From positions 2,781,001 through 2,845,000 of the forward strand of contig NZ_CP036276.1 of assembly GCF_007747995.1 (NCBI RefSeq): DNA of 64,000 bases. Direction: 5' to 3'. Each line of letters starts with the position of its first letter. Within the stretch, counting starts at the first letter, position 1. Shown here in pieces: positions 1-7,607 of this stretch. A program made the position numbers and the translations under genes. This DNA is from Symmachiella dynata (GTDB lineage Bacteria > Planctomycetota > Planctomycetia > Planctomycetales > Planctomycetaceae). The notes under the pieces are model-generated. The model had not been told where the DNA came from, made no database searches, and was given only the letters and a program-made list of their open reading frames with translations.

Positions 1-285
1 GACGGCATCACGGACATTCGCAATGGTTTCTACTTTGTCAGCGATAAAAAAGTCGTCATCTATTTGCAGGCTGCCCCCGATACGCCACTGACAAAAATCC
101 CGTTTGAAGACATTCGTGAGGTCGAACTCTATCGAAACGAGTCATTTTTTGAGGACAGCGAAATCACGCTTTCCTTAGAAGACGGCCAGGTGCTCTCGTT
201 CCCGGTTTCAAGTGAATTCGATCGTGATCAAAAGTTCTTCGAGGCGATCAAAGACCGTACGGACAAGGCATCCAAGAGTCAGTAA
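1..285 (+). CDS. Unknown protein, C-terminal part only
   Basis: The reading frame is open from the first base of the window, so the start lies upstream and only about 94 residues are visible. The visible part is acidic and soluble, with alternating short strands: 'FYFVSDKKVVIYLQ' is followed by 'IPFEDIREVELYRNES' and 'EITLSLEDGQVLSFPV'. This pattern resembles a small beta domain of the PH or DUF304 kind, but that is only an impression. There are no membrane segments and no cysteines in the visible part. It ends at a TAA. The next 475 bases have no gene. I do not recognise the family. Confidence 0.6.
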   Translation, partial: DGITDIRNGFYFVSDKKVVIYLQAAPDTPLTKIPFEDIREVELYRNESFFEDSEITLSLEDGQVLSFPVSSEFDRDQKFFEAIKDRTDKASKSQ

Positions 286-760
286 GTGTCGGCCAACCAG
301 GCAAGGACGCAAGACAGTCACAACCACGCGCCCTCGTGACTAACGATCCCAGCGAATTTGTATCACCACCGTATCGGCCGGGCGAGGTTTTTGGCAATGT
401 CACATACCGACCGGATTCTCAGACCAAATGGGGTCTAACGGACGAAAGTCTAGGGAGTGGCCAGATGAAAGAGGAAATCACTGCTTTGAGTCAGTCCCGC
501 GATTGAAGATATTTGTGCTGGGGGCAAGCGATAGGGTGCAGCGAGGTTCGGCCGAAGCCTCGCCCTCCCAGTTTGAAAACAAGCCCTCAGCTGCAAACTA
601 ACCGGAGATCAGTGTTTCGGCGAATCATTCTTGCATCCCCAACGAGAGAGTCGGATAATCAGGCGAATATGACGTGTCTGAGAAGACGCACAACCGGATG
701 GTCACTCCTCTCTTTACGGCACTTTGTCTGCCAAAACACTGTTGTCCGCTCGAAAATAAC
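286..760. other. Intergenic stretch with a decayed gene start
   Basis: No convincing gene. Around 431-483 it carries a near copy of the leader and start of the gene at 1687. Around 540-570 it carries an imperfect GC-rich palindrome (GCGAGG ... GCCTCGC) that resembles hairpins near 46813 and 48326. Otherwise nothing recognisable. Confidence 0.5.
431..483 (+). pseudogene. Duplicated leader and start codon of the gene at 1687, aborted after 13 codons
   Basis: The bases from GTCTAACGGACGAAAG through the ribosome-binding site (TAGGGAGTGGCCAG) and ATG at 467 match 1651-1703 with only a few differences. Here the frame reads MKEEITALSQSRD and then stops, whereas the copy at 1687 continues for 107 residues. 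It is either a remnant of a tandem duplication or a repeated translation-initiation cassette. The match is direct; the history is inferred. Confidence 0.5.
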
Positions 761-1435
761 ATGCATTGCCCATCCTGCGAAACTCCTTTGGAACGCTCGT
801 TGTTTCAGGGAGTAACCATCGACAGTTGCACCACATGCGACGGAATGTGGTTCGACCCTGACGAACTTCGTACTGCCCTCCAGCGGGCAACCTCGCCGCC
901 GCCCGCTGGACCAAAATCACAAATCAACGCAACGCCCCTGCCGTGCCCGAAATGTCAGACTGAGATGCCTGTCGTTGATTACGCATACCACTCGGGAATC
1001 GATATCAACCGCTGCAACCGTTGTTTGGGAGTCTGGCTTTCACGCGGCCAATTCGATCAGATTGCGCAATATGGTGTGGGCACCCCGACCGTCAATCGAT
1101 TGGCTGCGAACCACATCGATATCATCAAAGACGCCAACCGAAGGCTATTCGGTCGCGAACTGCTCCGCTCCCGTTTTGTTTCTGGTTTTGTCGCCGTCCT
1201 CTACTTGGTGAGCGCGCTTGTTTTTGGCACCCCTGAGGTCGCTCTGAAGTTGGTCCGCTTCTTGCTGTTACCCCTCTTGTGCATTTGGTTCGCGGATGGA
1301 ATTGGCAACCTCACCGGCATTTCATTAGGCCTTGGGCGGCCAGTCATCACCGAGAAGACGCCCGGCGACTTTGTTGCAATTGGCGGCTGGCTGTTGATGC
1401 TTTGTCCTGCCTTTGTGGCGCTTGTTGCTTGGTAA
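761..1435 (+). CDS. Double zinc-ribbon membrane protein (zf-TFIIB type)
   Basis: 224 residues from the ATG at 761. I chose this start because the zinc ribbon begins straight after it (MHCPSCETPLER); the frame is also open to a GTG at 674. Two zinc ribbons of the TFIIB-type family are visible: CPSC paired with CTTC (about residues 3-31) and CPKC paired with CNRC (about 62-93), each second pair followed by a G-x-W motif ('CDGMWFDPDEL', 'CLGVWLSRGQF'). After a charged linker the C-terminal half (about 135-224) is strongly hydrophobic with three or four membrane spans. Zinc-ribbon proteins of this kind are common in planctomycetes and have no settled function; nucleic-acid or protein binding at the membrane is a guess. 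Confidence 0.75.
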   Translation: MHCPSCETPLERSLFQGVTIDSCTTCDGMWFDPDELRTALQRATSPPPAGPKSQINATPLPCPKCQTEMPVVDYAYHSGIDINRCNRCLGVWLSRGQFDQIAQYGVGTPTVNRLAANHIDIIKDANRRLFGRELLRSRFVSGFVAVLYLVSALVFGTPEVALKLVRFLLLPLLCIWFADGIGNLTGISLGLGRPVITEKTPGDFVAIGGWLLMLCPAFVALVAW

Positions 1436-1650
1436 CGACGGACAACATGACTTTACGCAAGGTCCCTTCGGGATCATCTTTGCTCTTTTGCAGCGGACGA
1501 TCACGATGGTACACTGCTTGGGAATTCAGTGGGACTCGCTTCGGTTGCGGCGGTGACGTAAAAACTTCCCGTTCGATGGCTGGTCGTTGTGATCTTCAAC
1601 AACCGGCAGGCGAGCGCGTCCTGTCGCGACGCGAGTTGAATTCTTCGGCA

Positions 1651-1703
1651 TGGAGTCTAACGGACGAAACTCTAGGGAGTGGCCAGATGAGTGAGAAAAT
1701 CAC
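1651..1703 (+). repeat. Second copy of the duplicated leader/RBS/start segment
   Basis: Matches 431-483 across the leader, the GGGAG ribosome-binding site and the first codons. This copy serves the gene starting at 1687. Confidence 0.6.
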
Positions 1704-2010
1704 TGTCGAACTTGACTCGAAGTGGGAGCGCCGCGTGAACTCACCGCTATTCTGGGTAGTGTCAGCACTAACCGGCGTCTCGATAACCTATGCCCCGTTT
1801 TACCTCCATTGGGCTGGCCAAGGCGGTGATTCCGAATCTTCAGGGTGGCTGGTTCCGGCCTGCTTTGCCGTCATCTACTTGGTTCCACTCTTTTACATCA
1901 AACTTGGCGCTGAAGTCATCAAATCGATTCATGCAAAACGGGATCAAGACAAAGTCGACTGGTTTCCCTTGATGATGAATCGCCTTGGTCGTTTGTTTCG
2001 GCATCGCTGA
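1687..2010 (+). CDS. Small membrane protein, unknown
   Basis: 107 residues, beginning MSEKITVELDSKWERR behind a clear ribbon of purines (GGGAG, 8 bases upstream of the ATG). Two membrane spans are visible, about residues 20-40 ('SPLFWVVSALTGVSITYAPF') and 53-75 ('WLVPACFAVIYLVPLFYIKL'). A basic, aromatic C-terminus follows (KVDWFPLMMNRLGRLFRHR). I do not recognise a family. Its leader and first codons are duplicated 1.2 kb upstream. It lies downstream of the zinc-ribbon gene with a 251-base spacer, so co-transcription is uncertain. Confidence 0.6.
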   Translation: MSEKITVELDSKWERRVNSPLFWVVSALTGVSITYAPFYLHWAGQGGDSESSGWLVPACFAVIYLVPLFYIKLGAEVIKSIHAKRDQDKVDWFPLMMNRLGRLFRHR

Positions 2011-2436
2011 ACTAGGGCATGCCCACCGTTCGCTTCTTTCATCGCCGACGTTTAGAAGTTCCATTGAGCCAAATCGCGCCCATGGCACGGGACGATGGCA
2101 CGTTGATTGATAAGCTACGTTTTTCGCACTTCTCACTGTGCCGAATGGCAATGTGATCAGCCGACGCGCGATGAGATCACGAATGGAAAGTTTTGTGACA
2201 TACGAGGTTTCACCTTCAGCTCCCCAGTTGTTCAATGTTATAAATACCTATCTGCAATATGAAAATTTACGGTTATATAGTAGTTCACCGAGGTCGAAGC
2301 AGCCTTGGTCCTTGATTGACCGTTCGGTCTATTAAACATGGTTTTTGTCTGGTAAACTTATTGAACGGTTGTTCGACGTTTTCCGCCTCATTGAGGGGCG
2401 GCGTCGGGTGTGTTGTACGAATCGACGAGGTTGAAG
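2011..2436. other. Intergenic stretch, no feature seen
   Basis: No supportable gene on either strand. The AT content rises around 2235-2345, which would suit a promoter for the gene at 2437, but no clear -35/-10 pair stands out. Confidence 0.4.
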
Positions 2437-2706
2437 ATGGCTTCCCAAATTCATGCGGATGTTGACCCGACGCGAACTCCCCAGCGTCTTGGTTCCGCGA
2501 ATTACCTTCTCTACATCGTGTTCGGCATGGTCCTGTTCGGAGCAATCGCGAGTGCTTTTCAGGATGCCAGTTCTCAGACACAATTATGGCTCATTATACT
2601 GGGACCAACCATCTGTTGCTTGGGAGTGTATGTCATCAGACTCGAAAGTCGGATTGCCGGTTTGGAGTCGCAAATGGATCGTCGCCAACCTGTGGACGAC
2701 GCCTAA
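2437..2706 (+). CDS. Small two-span membrane protein, unknown
   Basis: 89 residues from the ATG at 2437. The first 22 residues are hydrophilic, then come two hydrophobic spans, about 24-43 ('YLLYIVFGMVLFGAIASAF') and 51-67 ('LWLIILGPTICCLGVYVIRL'). A short amphipathic C-terminal helix with a likely coiled-coil pattern follows (ESRIAGLESQMDRR). No family recognised. The frame is open to a TTG/GTG upstream, but the ATG gives the best-looking N-terminus. It stands alone, with spacers of about 430 and 290 bases. Confidence 0.5.
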   Translation: MASQIHADVDPTRTPQRLGSANYLLYIVFGMVLFGAIASAFQDASSQTQLWLIILGPTICCLGVYVIRLESRIAGLESQMDRRQPVDDA

Positions 2707-2995
2707 CGTTGACTGCCACGCGGAGTCTGAAGACTTGAAAATGGGGGCAGCCAAAATACGTCGGCAGTCCGCTCTGCTCCCCATGCCGAAATGATGGTCT
2801 CTCAACGAGTGACAGCGGCCTTTTGCGAGCTTTCATCCGACTCGCTAACGTGCTTTCGAGCGCGTAGGCGTGCTTGTGGCTCTCAATAAAACGTTGCGCA
2901 TGAGACACGCCAGAAAACACACGGATTCTCGGACCAAGCCTCATCGTACCCAATCCGAATCACGTTTCGGCTGTTACACCATGAGGTTTCGTATC

Positions 2996-3658
2996 ATGCG
3001 CACCAACTACGAAGCTCACGACATTCCCTACAGGCGTAAGAAAGCTGCCGGTTGGCCTGGGTGGAATTCTGCGGAAGAAGTCCACGATTGCATTCAAACA
3101 CTCAATGGGCTGTTAGAACCGCTTGAGGTTGCTTCAACAGCGGACGTCTGCGAGATCGGCTGCGGAGCAGGAAACCTGACAGATACTCTCGCCGATCGCG
3201 GCTGGTCTGTAACCGGTGTCGATGTGTCGAATGTGGCAATTCACTGGGCTCGGGAACGGTGTCGACAACAAAACGTGACATTTCTCCGAGGGAACATCTG
3301 TGAACGGGAGTTGTTCGCTCCCGCGTCTTTCGACTTAATCATTGACGGTCTCTGTCTGCATTGCATCATCGGAGAAGACCGTGATCGCGTGATTTCTAAT
3401 CTTAGCTACTGGCTGAAGCCGGGCGGGAGAATCGTTGTCTTCACAATGTGTGGTGAGCCAAAAGGAAAAGATCGTGCTGGGTACGATCCAAAATCACGTT
3501 GTGCATTCTCGGGCGATATTGCAGTCAGGTATTTCGCGAAAGCGGAAGAGATCATCGATGAATTCCGCAAGGAATCGCTCCAGTGCACATTTCAGCAGGT
3601 CGTGGACCCGCCCAACGAGCAAGCGTCCTTGCGGGCGCTGTTCGAGAAACCGAGATAG
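2996..3658 (+). CDS. Class I SAM-dependent methyltransferase
   Basis: 220 residues from the ATG at 2996; a second in-frame ATG lies at 2981. Motif I of the Rossmann-fold methyltransferases is clear: 'VCEIGCGAGNLTDTLADRG' (about residues 50-68). The acidic end of strand 2 follows ('SVTGVDVS'). The motif IV region is 'FDLIIDGLCLHCI' and the post-motif 'YWLKPGGRIVVFTM'. This is the Methyltransf_11/25 type seen in small-molecule methylases; the substrate cannot be read from the sequence. The C-terminal part carries 'YFAKAEEIIDEF', matching the region where related enzymes position their acceptor. No neighbour suggests a pathway. Confidence 0.8.
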   Translation: MRTNYEAHDIPYRRKKAAGWPGWNSAEEVHDCIQTLNGLLEPLEVASTADVCEIGCGAGNLTDTLADRGWSVTGVDVSNVAIHWARERCRQQNVTFLRGNICERELFAPASFDLIIDGLCLHCIIGEDRDRVISNLSYWLKPGGRIVVFTMCGEPKGKDRAGYDPKSRCAFSGDIAVRYFAKAEEIIDEFRKESLQCTFQQVVDPPNEQASLRALFEKPR

Positions 3659-3724
3659 ACCGGAGAGCCAAACCCCGCCGACCGCGTCTGACTGCGGGCA
3701 GGGAAGTAGCTTTTAGTTGAGCGC

Positions 3725-3762
3725 ACAAAAAAAACCGCCGACGTATGCACGTCAACGGTTTC
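3725..3762 (-). terminator. Intrinsic terminator downstream of a PEP-CTERM remnant
   Basis: On the minus strand an AACCGTTGACGT / ACGTCGGCGGTT stem (12 pairs with two G-U) encloses a 4-base loop and is followed by eight T and then GTGCGC. It has the same build as the terminators after the intact PEP-CTERM genes. Confidence 0.75.
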
Positions 3763-3793
3763 CCTGCCCCACAAGGTTCTTTGACCAGCTATT

Positions 3794-3856
3794 CTAGACG
3801 GACTGCTGCCGTTTGCGTCGCCAGCCAACTCCGGCCCGAGCCAAGCCGCCTATTTA
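3794..3856 (-). pseudogene. Remnant of a PEP-CTERM gene (sorting tag only)
   Basis: Read on the minus strand this gives 'IGGLARAGVGWRRKRQQSV' and a stop. It lines up without gaps with the 'IGGLALVGYGVRRKRQQAA' tail of the intact gene at 5073. A stop codon lies directly before it and no upstream body or signal peptide can be found. A matching terminator lies 34 bases downstream, close to the 27-28 bases seen after intact genes. This is the eroded 3' end of a former cluster member. Confidence 0.7.
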
Positions 3857-3937
3857 AACTAGACGTATAAAGGTACGGCGAGCGTATGCACAATCTTCCG
3901 AAAATCCTTGAGTTTCAGAAAATAGCTGAATGCGCAC

Positions 3938-3970
3938 AAAAAAACGCCGACGCTTCACGCCGACGGTTGG
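3938..3970 (-). terminator. Intrinsic terminator (PEP-CTERM-cluster type)
   Basis: On the minus strand CGTCGGCG, a 5-base loop and CGTCGGCG pair through two G-U wobbles, then T7 and GTGCGC. The nearest upstream minus-strand gene is the PilZ-like gene ending at 4097, so it either ends that transcript or is left from a lost PEP-CTERM gene. Confidence 0.65.
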
Positions 3971-4096
3971 AAATTTAAGTTGCAATCTGTTCCGCGCAGT
4001 CTGACACCGGTTGTGCCGCCACGAGCAGTGATACGCCGGCGGAGCCCGGGAGACCGGCCAAGGGGTTGGCTTTCAAGTCGGGCCTGCAGAATCAAG

Positions 4097-4594
4097 TCAT
4101 TCGCCCGGCAGGGAGTCCACGATCCCCAGAAACTTGCCGCCACTCATCAGAAACTTTCCACAACCGGGGAAGGGCTGTTCCCAGCCCGCAGCTGTCCAGC
4201 AAATTTCCAACAACAGCGAAATGCTTTCTTCCTCAGCCGGAGCGTAGGTGAGGACGGCATGTGACGTTTGCAGCGGCTCGGAGTGGAGAAAACTGATCCC
4301 CCGTAAGGTCACGTCTTGCGAGTAGACTTGGATATCGCCCAGCGGGCAATCGACGTACTCAATCACGCCTTCATCGAAATTCACCGGCAGCACTTCGATG
4401 GGCCAACACAGCGGATAGCGATCCCGAGCACGACGTTCATCCTGTCGCAATTGGTCATTCGGGCAGCGCCGCTTGAAGAGGGACAGGTCGGCGAAACGCT
4501 CGTCGTGACGAATGCGTTTGAGCAAACGTTGAATAGCGGGCACATCCTGCCGCAGAACCTGTTTGACGCCATAGCTCAGCGTTGAAATGACCAT
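4097..4594 (-). CDS. PilZ-like domain protein (putative c-di-GMP binder)
   Basis: 165 residues, soluble. Two features of PilZ domains are visible in the right order. First, an arginine-rich entry 'RRARDRYPLCWPIEVLPV' (about residues 54-71) could supply the RxxxR motif. Second, 'DVTLRGISFL' (about 94-103) fits D/N-x-S/T-x-x-G. Planctomycete PilZ proteins often begin their domain with a similar 'R-x-x-R-Y-P' stretch. The N-terminal 45 residues are helical and charged. A role in cyclic di-GMP-dependent control is inference; the match is weak enough that a different beta-barrel is possible. It lies at the head of the PEP-CTERM cluster, on the same strand. Confidence 0.55.
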   Translation of the reverse strand: MVISTLSYGVKQVLRQDVPAIQRLLKRIRHDERFADLSLFKRRCPNDQLRQDERRARDRYPLCWPIEVLPVNFDEGVIEYVDCPLGDIQVYSQDVTLRGISFLHSEPLQTSHAVLTYAPAEEESISLLLEICWTAAGWEQPFPGCGKFLMSGGKFLGIVDSLPGE

Positions 4595-5012
4595 CGCCTT
4601 GCTTCCCGTATTTGGTTGGGGATGGAATGATGAACCGCGGATTGGGAACCCTCAGCGCCGCAAGATCGTGGTCACCACTTTAGCCCAGGCAGCGTGACCG
4701 GTCTGTCATCGAAAGGGCCAGTCGGTTTTCGAACGGCCCAGTCGGTTTTCAAAAGGCCCGGTACAGTCCATCTTGAACGACCAATACAAACGTAGTCCAC
4801 GGATTTCCACGTGTCAAATTTACTCAATACGCAGGGATTCCCTGAGGCTTTGAACCGGTTTGCAAAACGGGTGATGCTTGGACCAAAGGCTTGCAATTTT
4901 GTGTCCGCAGACCACGTCTCAGGGATGTATCAGCAGGTTTGGAAACGATAAGTAGGAACTATCCCTTAGCTGACCAAAAATTCCCGGAGATTATTAAAAA
5001 AACAACAGCGCA
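4595..5012. other. Intergenic stretch with a short tandem repeat
   Basis: No convincing gene; a 74-codon open frame on the minus strand over 4672-4896 has no homology I recognise. At 4711-4760 two head-to-tail copies of a 22-base unit (GGCCCAGTCGGTTTTC...) are present. Confidence 0.4.
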
Positions 5013-5047
5013 CGAAAAAACCGCCGACGTTTTTACGCCGACGGTTG
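5013..5047 (-). terminator. Intrinsic terminator of the PEP-CTERM gene at 5073
   Basis: Minus-strand stem AACCGTCGGCG / CGTCGGCGGTT (11 pairs, two of them G-U) with a 5-base loop, then T6 and CGTGCGC. It lies 27 bases past the stop codon. The segment from here through the sorting-tag codons is almost identical to 5823-5950. Confidence 0.85.
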
Positions 5048-5072
5048 GAAGGTCAATTGAGCGATTCAAACC

Positions 5073-5672
5073 TCAAGCAGCTTGTTGCCGCTTACGCCGC
5101 ACTCCGTATCCGACCAAGGCCAAGCCGCCGATGCCAAGCAGGGCAAACGTGCTTGGTTCGGGGACGGTCTGCACGACGATATTGTCGAACTGGTGGCCTT
5201 CTTCGTTATGTGTTCCCTGTACCCAGGAGACCGAGGTCAGATTGGAAAACGTGCTGTTGAAATTGAATTGCGTAAAGCCGAATACCGTTGGCGTGAAGGT
5301 CTGCATCGTTGTACCCCCGCCTGACAAGTTGCCAGTAAATGTGACCGGCGGTGAAGTGCCTAAAAAATGACCAAATGAGAGTTCGATGCTTAATAAATTA
5401 AAGGGCATGTTGTTGACATTCGACAAAGTCGCTACTCCGCCATCTATCGCCTGAAGAAGACTGGCCGACCCTGCATAGAAAACGTTTGCTGGTCCTCGAG
5501 CACGTAAATGGGTGCCCACAATTTGGAATCCGTCTTCGACGTATGGGCTGGGTACAATAATGCTATCGGGATCGGGGGTCTCAAAAACATCGAAGTCAAT
5601 CGTGACCATCCCCGCCTGAGCAGAGGAAACCAAAACAAGAGTGACCAAACCGGCAATAAGAACGTGTTTCAC
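5073..5672 (-). CDS. PEP-CTERM exported protein 1
   Basis: 199 residues, GTG start, ribosome-binding site AGAGG. The signal peptide is 'MKHVLIAGLVTLVLVSSAQA', likely cut after AQA. The body (about 21-170) is beta-rich, without cysteine ('IDFDVFETPDPDSIIVPSP', 'FNLLSIELSFGHFLG'). It looks like the secreted galactose-binding-like domains that often carry these tags. The C-terminus is a complete sorting tag: VPEPSTFALL, a hydrophobic span, then RRKRQQAA. In PEP-CTERM systems the tag is processed by an exosortase after export; no exosortase gene is in this window. The promoter at 5736 is shared with its neighbours and the 3' end is nearly identical to that of the gene at 5881. The molecular role of the body is unknown. 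Confidence 0.9.
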   Translation of the reverse strand: MKHVLIAGLVTLVLVSSAQAGMVTIDFDVFETPDPDSIIVPSPYVEDGFQIVGTHLRARGPANVFYAGSASLLQAIDGGVATLSNVNNMPFNLLSIELSFGHFLGTSPPVTFTGNLSGGGTTMQTFTPTVFGFTQFNFNSTFSNLTSVSWVQGTHNEEGHQFDNIVVQTVPEPSTFALLGIGGLALVGYGVRRKRQQAA

Positions 5673-5735
5673 GAGAAAGAACCTCTGAACCGAATGTGGT
5701 GATGAAAATAATCCACTTGCCTATTCCTAGTCACC

Positions 5736-5764
5736 ATTGTGCCCCAGGAAAACCGGCATATCAA
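5736..5764 (-). promoter_or_regulatory. Promoter of the PEP-CTERM gene at 5073
   Basis: On the minus strand TTGATA, 17 bases ending in GGGG, then CACAAT. This is a sigma-70-like pair, and the GGGGCACAATGG block is repeated at 6512 and 7421 with the same spacing. Start of transcription is expected about 60 bases before the GTG. Confidence 0.7.
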
Positions 5765-5822
5765 GCAGAAACGTCCCAAATCCTATAATTTCCCCAAAAC
5801 TGACCAGCGGCGCTCGCGCACG

Positions 5823-5855
5823 AAAAAACCGCCGACGTTTTCACGCCGACGGTTG
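5823..5855 (-). terminator. Intrinsic terminator of the PEP-CTERM gene at 5881
   Basis: Same stem as at 5013 with one loop-base difference, followed by T6 and CGTGCGC, 27 bases past the stop codon. Confidence 0.85.
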
Positions 5856-5880
5856 GAAGGTCAATTGAGCGATTCAAACC

Positions 5881-6444
5881 TCAAGCAGCTTGTTGCCGCT
5901 TACGCCGCACTCCGTATCCGACCAAGGCCAAGCCACCGATGCCGAGCAGGGCGAAGGTGGACGGTTCAGGGACGACGACGTGATCGTCGGTCCATGTTGC
6001 TTCAAAGGCGATGACAGAAAGCGGCTGAGAAAAACTGACATTCACAAAGAAGTTTTGCCCCGGCTGTAGAATCAGCGAAGGATCGGGAGCTTCAAACCAA
6101 ATCGTGTTGCCGTTCATGACGGTCATGTCCCAATCATCTTGCCCACCGCTGAATGGAGCGAGTCGAAAGACGTCATTGAATCCAGTTTGATCAATGACAA
6201 CCCCCGTCGGCAGGTCAAATGTGATATGAAAATCACTGACCGGCACATTGCCTCCCCAAGGAATATTCCCTTCGCCAACACCGGGCATTCCCCAACCATC
6301 TGAATTCAATAACCAGGGATTTCCAAAAGGATCCGTTCCGGATGTTCCAGCTCCACCCCAAGCTGAGACCACACCGGCGTTGGCAGTCGCTGAGGTGAGA
6401 GACATTGCAATCAGAGCGAGACTTAAAAGAATGAGTTTTTTCAT
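5881..6444 (-). CDS. PEP-CTERM exported protein 2
   Basis: 187 residues. The signal peptide 'MKKLILLSLALIAMSLTSA' with cleavage near ANA differs from the MKH(I/V/L)L type of the other three genes. The mature body is Gly/Trp/Asp-rich ('WGGAGTSGTDPFGNPWLLNS', 'FHITFDLPTGVVIDQTGF') and looks like a beta-sandwich. The C-terminal tag is VVPEPSTFALL, hydrophobic span, RRKRQQAA. The last 20 or so codons and the terminator are nearly identical in DNA to those of the gene at 5073, although the bodies are unrelated; that points to exchange of the 3' end. The promoter is of the shared type (6512). Function of the body unknown; probably cell-surface or envelope. Confidence 0.9.
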   Translation of the reverse strand: MKKLILLSLALIAMSLTSATANAGVVSAWGGAGTSGTDPFGNPWLLNSDGWGMPGVGEGNIPWGGNVPVSDFHITFDLPTGVVIDQTGFNDVFRLAPFSGGQDDWDMTVMNGNTIWFEAPDPSLILQPGQNFFVNVSFSQPLSVIAFEATWTDDHVVVPEPSTFALLGIGGLALVGYGVRRKRQQAA

Positions 6445-6511
6445 GAGCTACCTCTTGGGCTGATGGGAGTCGAAACCGTTGTTACAGCGCGCTCTCCTCT
6501 TTCAATTTGCC

Positions 6512-6540
6512 ATTGTGCCCCGCCACAATCAGAATATCAA
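6512..6540 (-). promoter_or_regulatory. Promoter of the PEP-CTERM gene at 5881
   Basis: Minus strand: TTGATA, 17-base spacer ending GGGG, CACAAT, then GG. Identical -35 and -10 to the site at 5736, while most of the spacer differs. Confidence 0.7.
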
Positions 6541-6664
6541 GAAAAATCGGCATGATCCCTATAATAATTCCAAAGTGAGTTATCCGGACGGATGAGTCGG
6601 AGGAGAGAGGAAGTTGGAAACAATCGAATCCGGCCCGCGCATCAACAACCACCCCCACAGCGCA

Positions 6665-6700
6665 CGAAAAAACCGCCGACGCACCCGCGTCGACGGTTTG
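6665..6700 (-). terminator. Intrinsic terminator of the PEP-CTERM gene at 6726
   Basis: Minus-strand stem AACCGTCGACGC / GCGTCGGCGGTT with a 4-base loop (GGGT), then T6 and CGTGCGC, 27 bases past the stop. The loop side differs from the other copies but the pairing is kept. Confidence 0.85.
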
Positions 6701-6725
6701 AAGTTCAATTATAGCAAATCAAGTT

Positions 6726-7358
6726 TCAGGCTGCTTGTTGCCGACTGCGACGGACTCCGTATCCGACCAAGGCGATGACACCAATGCCGAGCAGAGCGAA
6801 AGTGCTCGGTTCGGGGACGGCAGCAGTATTGCCGAAGCTAAGATTGTCCATGATAAATAAATCATTATTAGTGGTCGCGGTCTGATTGTGATCCAGAACG
6901 AAGCTCGAAAATGGTGTGTCTGAAATAACGCCAAAGAATTGGACTCCAGAATCAGTAGGTACTGTGACTGTCATGCCACCAGCAGTCAGAGTTGATCGTT
7001 CTGCACTAGAGAAATCAGCACCGACTGCCGTCACCGCACTAGGAAGTCCAAACGTGTGCGGTCCTGTTTCTGAAGTTCCGCCTCCTGAGGAGACACTCCA
7101 AACATCACCTACGAACTGATTTGAACTCACTTGAGGAAAACCCTGAGAGCTAACCCCCGGGTAAGAGAATGTCACAAGCCCCAACGTATGTGTCACATTT
7201 GCGGCAAGCGTTCCGGTATCGGGGAGGGTGAAGCTTTCTGTTTGGAATGCGGAAAGTTGTGCTTCCCAAGTCGCACGGTCGGTAAACGTAATCAGTCCCG
7301 CCTGAGCAGACGTAACGAAGCTAAGACTGACCAAACCGGCTAGGAGAATGTGTTTCAT
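6726..7358 (-). CDS. PEP-CTERM exported protein 3
   Basis: 210 residues. The signal peptide is 'MKHILLAGLVSLSFVTSAQA', nearly the same as in the gene at 5073. The body contains 'FTDRATWEAQLSAFQTESF' and 'TSETGPHTFGLPSAVTAVGA'. This resembles the many PEP-CTERM proteins with a F-x-D-R-x-x-F/W-x-x-A opening and a lectin-like beta-sandwich, which is a family impression only. The tag is AAVPEPSTFALL, a hydrophobic span and RRSRQQAA. Promoter at 7421, terminator at 6665. It is exported and probably exosortase-processed; substrate or partner unknown. Confidence 0.9.
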   Translation of the reverse strand: MKHILLAGLVSLSFVTSAQAGLITFTDRATWEAQLSAFQTESFTLPDTGTLAANVTHTLGLVTFSYPGVSSQGFPQVSSNQFVGDVWSVSSGGGTSETGPHTFGLPSAVTAVGADFSSAERSTLTAGGMTVTVPTDSGVQFFGVISDTPFSSFVLDHNQTATTNNDLFIMDNLSFGNTAAVPEPSTFALLGIGVIALVGYGVRRSRQQAA

Positions 7359-7420
7359 GGGGAGAATCTCAGAATTAAAGGTAATGGTGAAATTGAGTCG
7401 CTTGCCTATTCCAAGTCACC

Positions 7421-7449
7421 ATTGTGCCCCAGGATTACCCGCATTTCAA
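7421..7449 (-). promoter_or_regulatory. Promoter of the PEP-CTERM gene at 6726
   Basis: Minus strand: TTGAAA, 17-base spacer ending GGGG, CACAAT, then GG. The leader just downstream shares GGAATAGGCAAG with the leader of the gene at 5073. Confidence 0.7.
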
Positions 7450-7607
7450 GAAAAAGCATTGCAATTCCTGCAAACTTCCCAAACAACATATGCTGGCCAG
7501 CATGTTGGGAAATGTCGTGCAGCACAGAAACAGCCCGCGAATTGGCAGCCGTTGCCAGCCGTCACTCAACCAGACGTAAACGTTGATGTGGAAAATCGCA
7601 CGCAGCG

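Noticed and set aside
4672-4896. 74-codon minus-strand frame in the spacer before the PEP-CTERM cluster
   Set aside because: No ribosome-binding site, no recognisable motif, and it overlaps a short tandem repeat.
5736-5764. GGGGCACAATGG block as a sigma-54 promoter (GG-N10-GC)
   Set aside because: There is no TTGCA-like -12 element at the right distance, while a TTGATA box sits exactly 17 bases upstream of CACAAT in all three copies.
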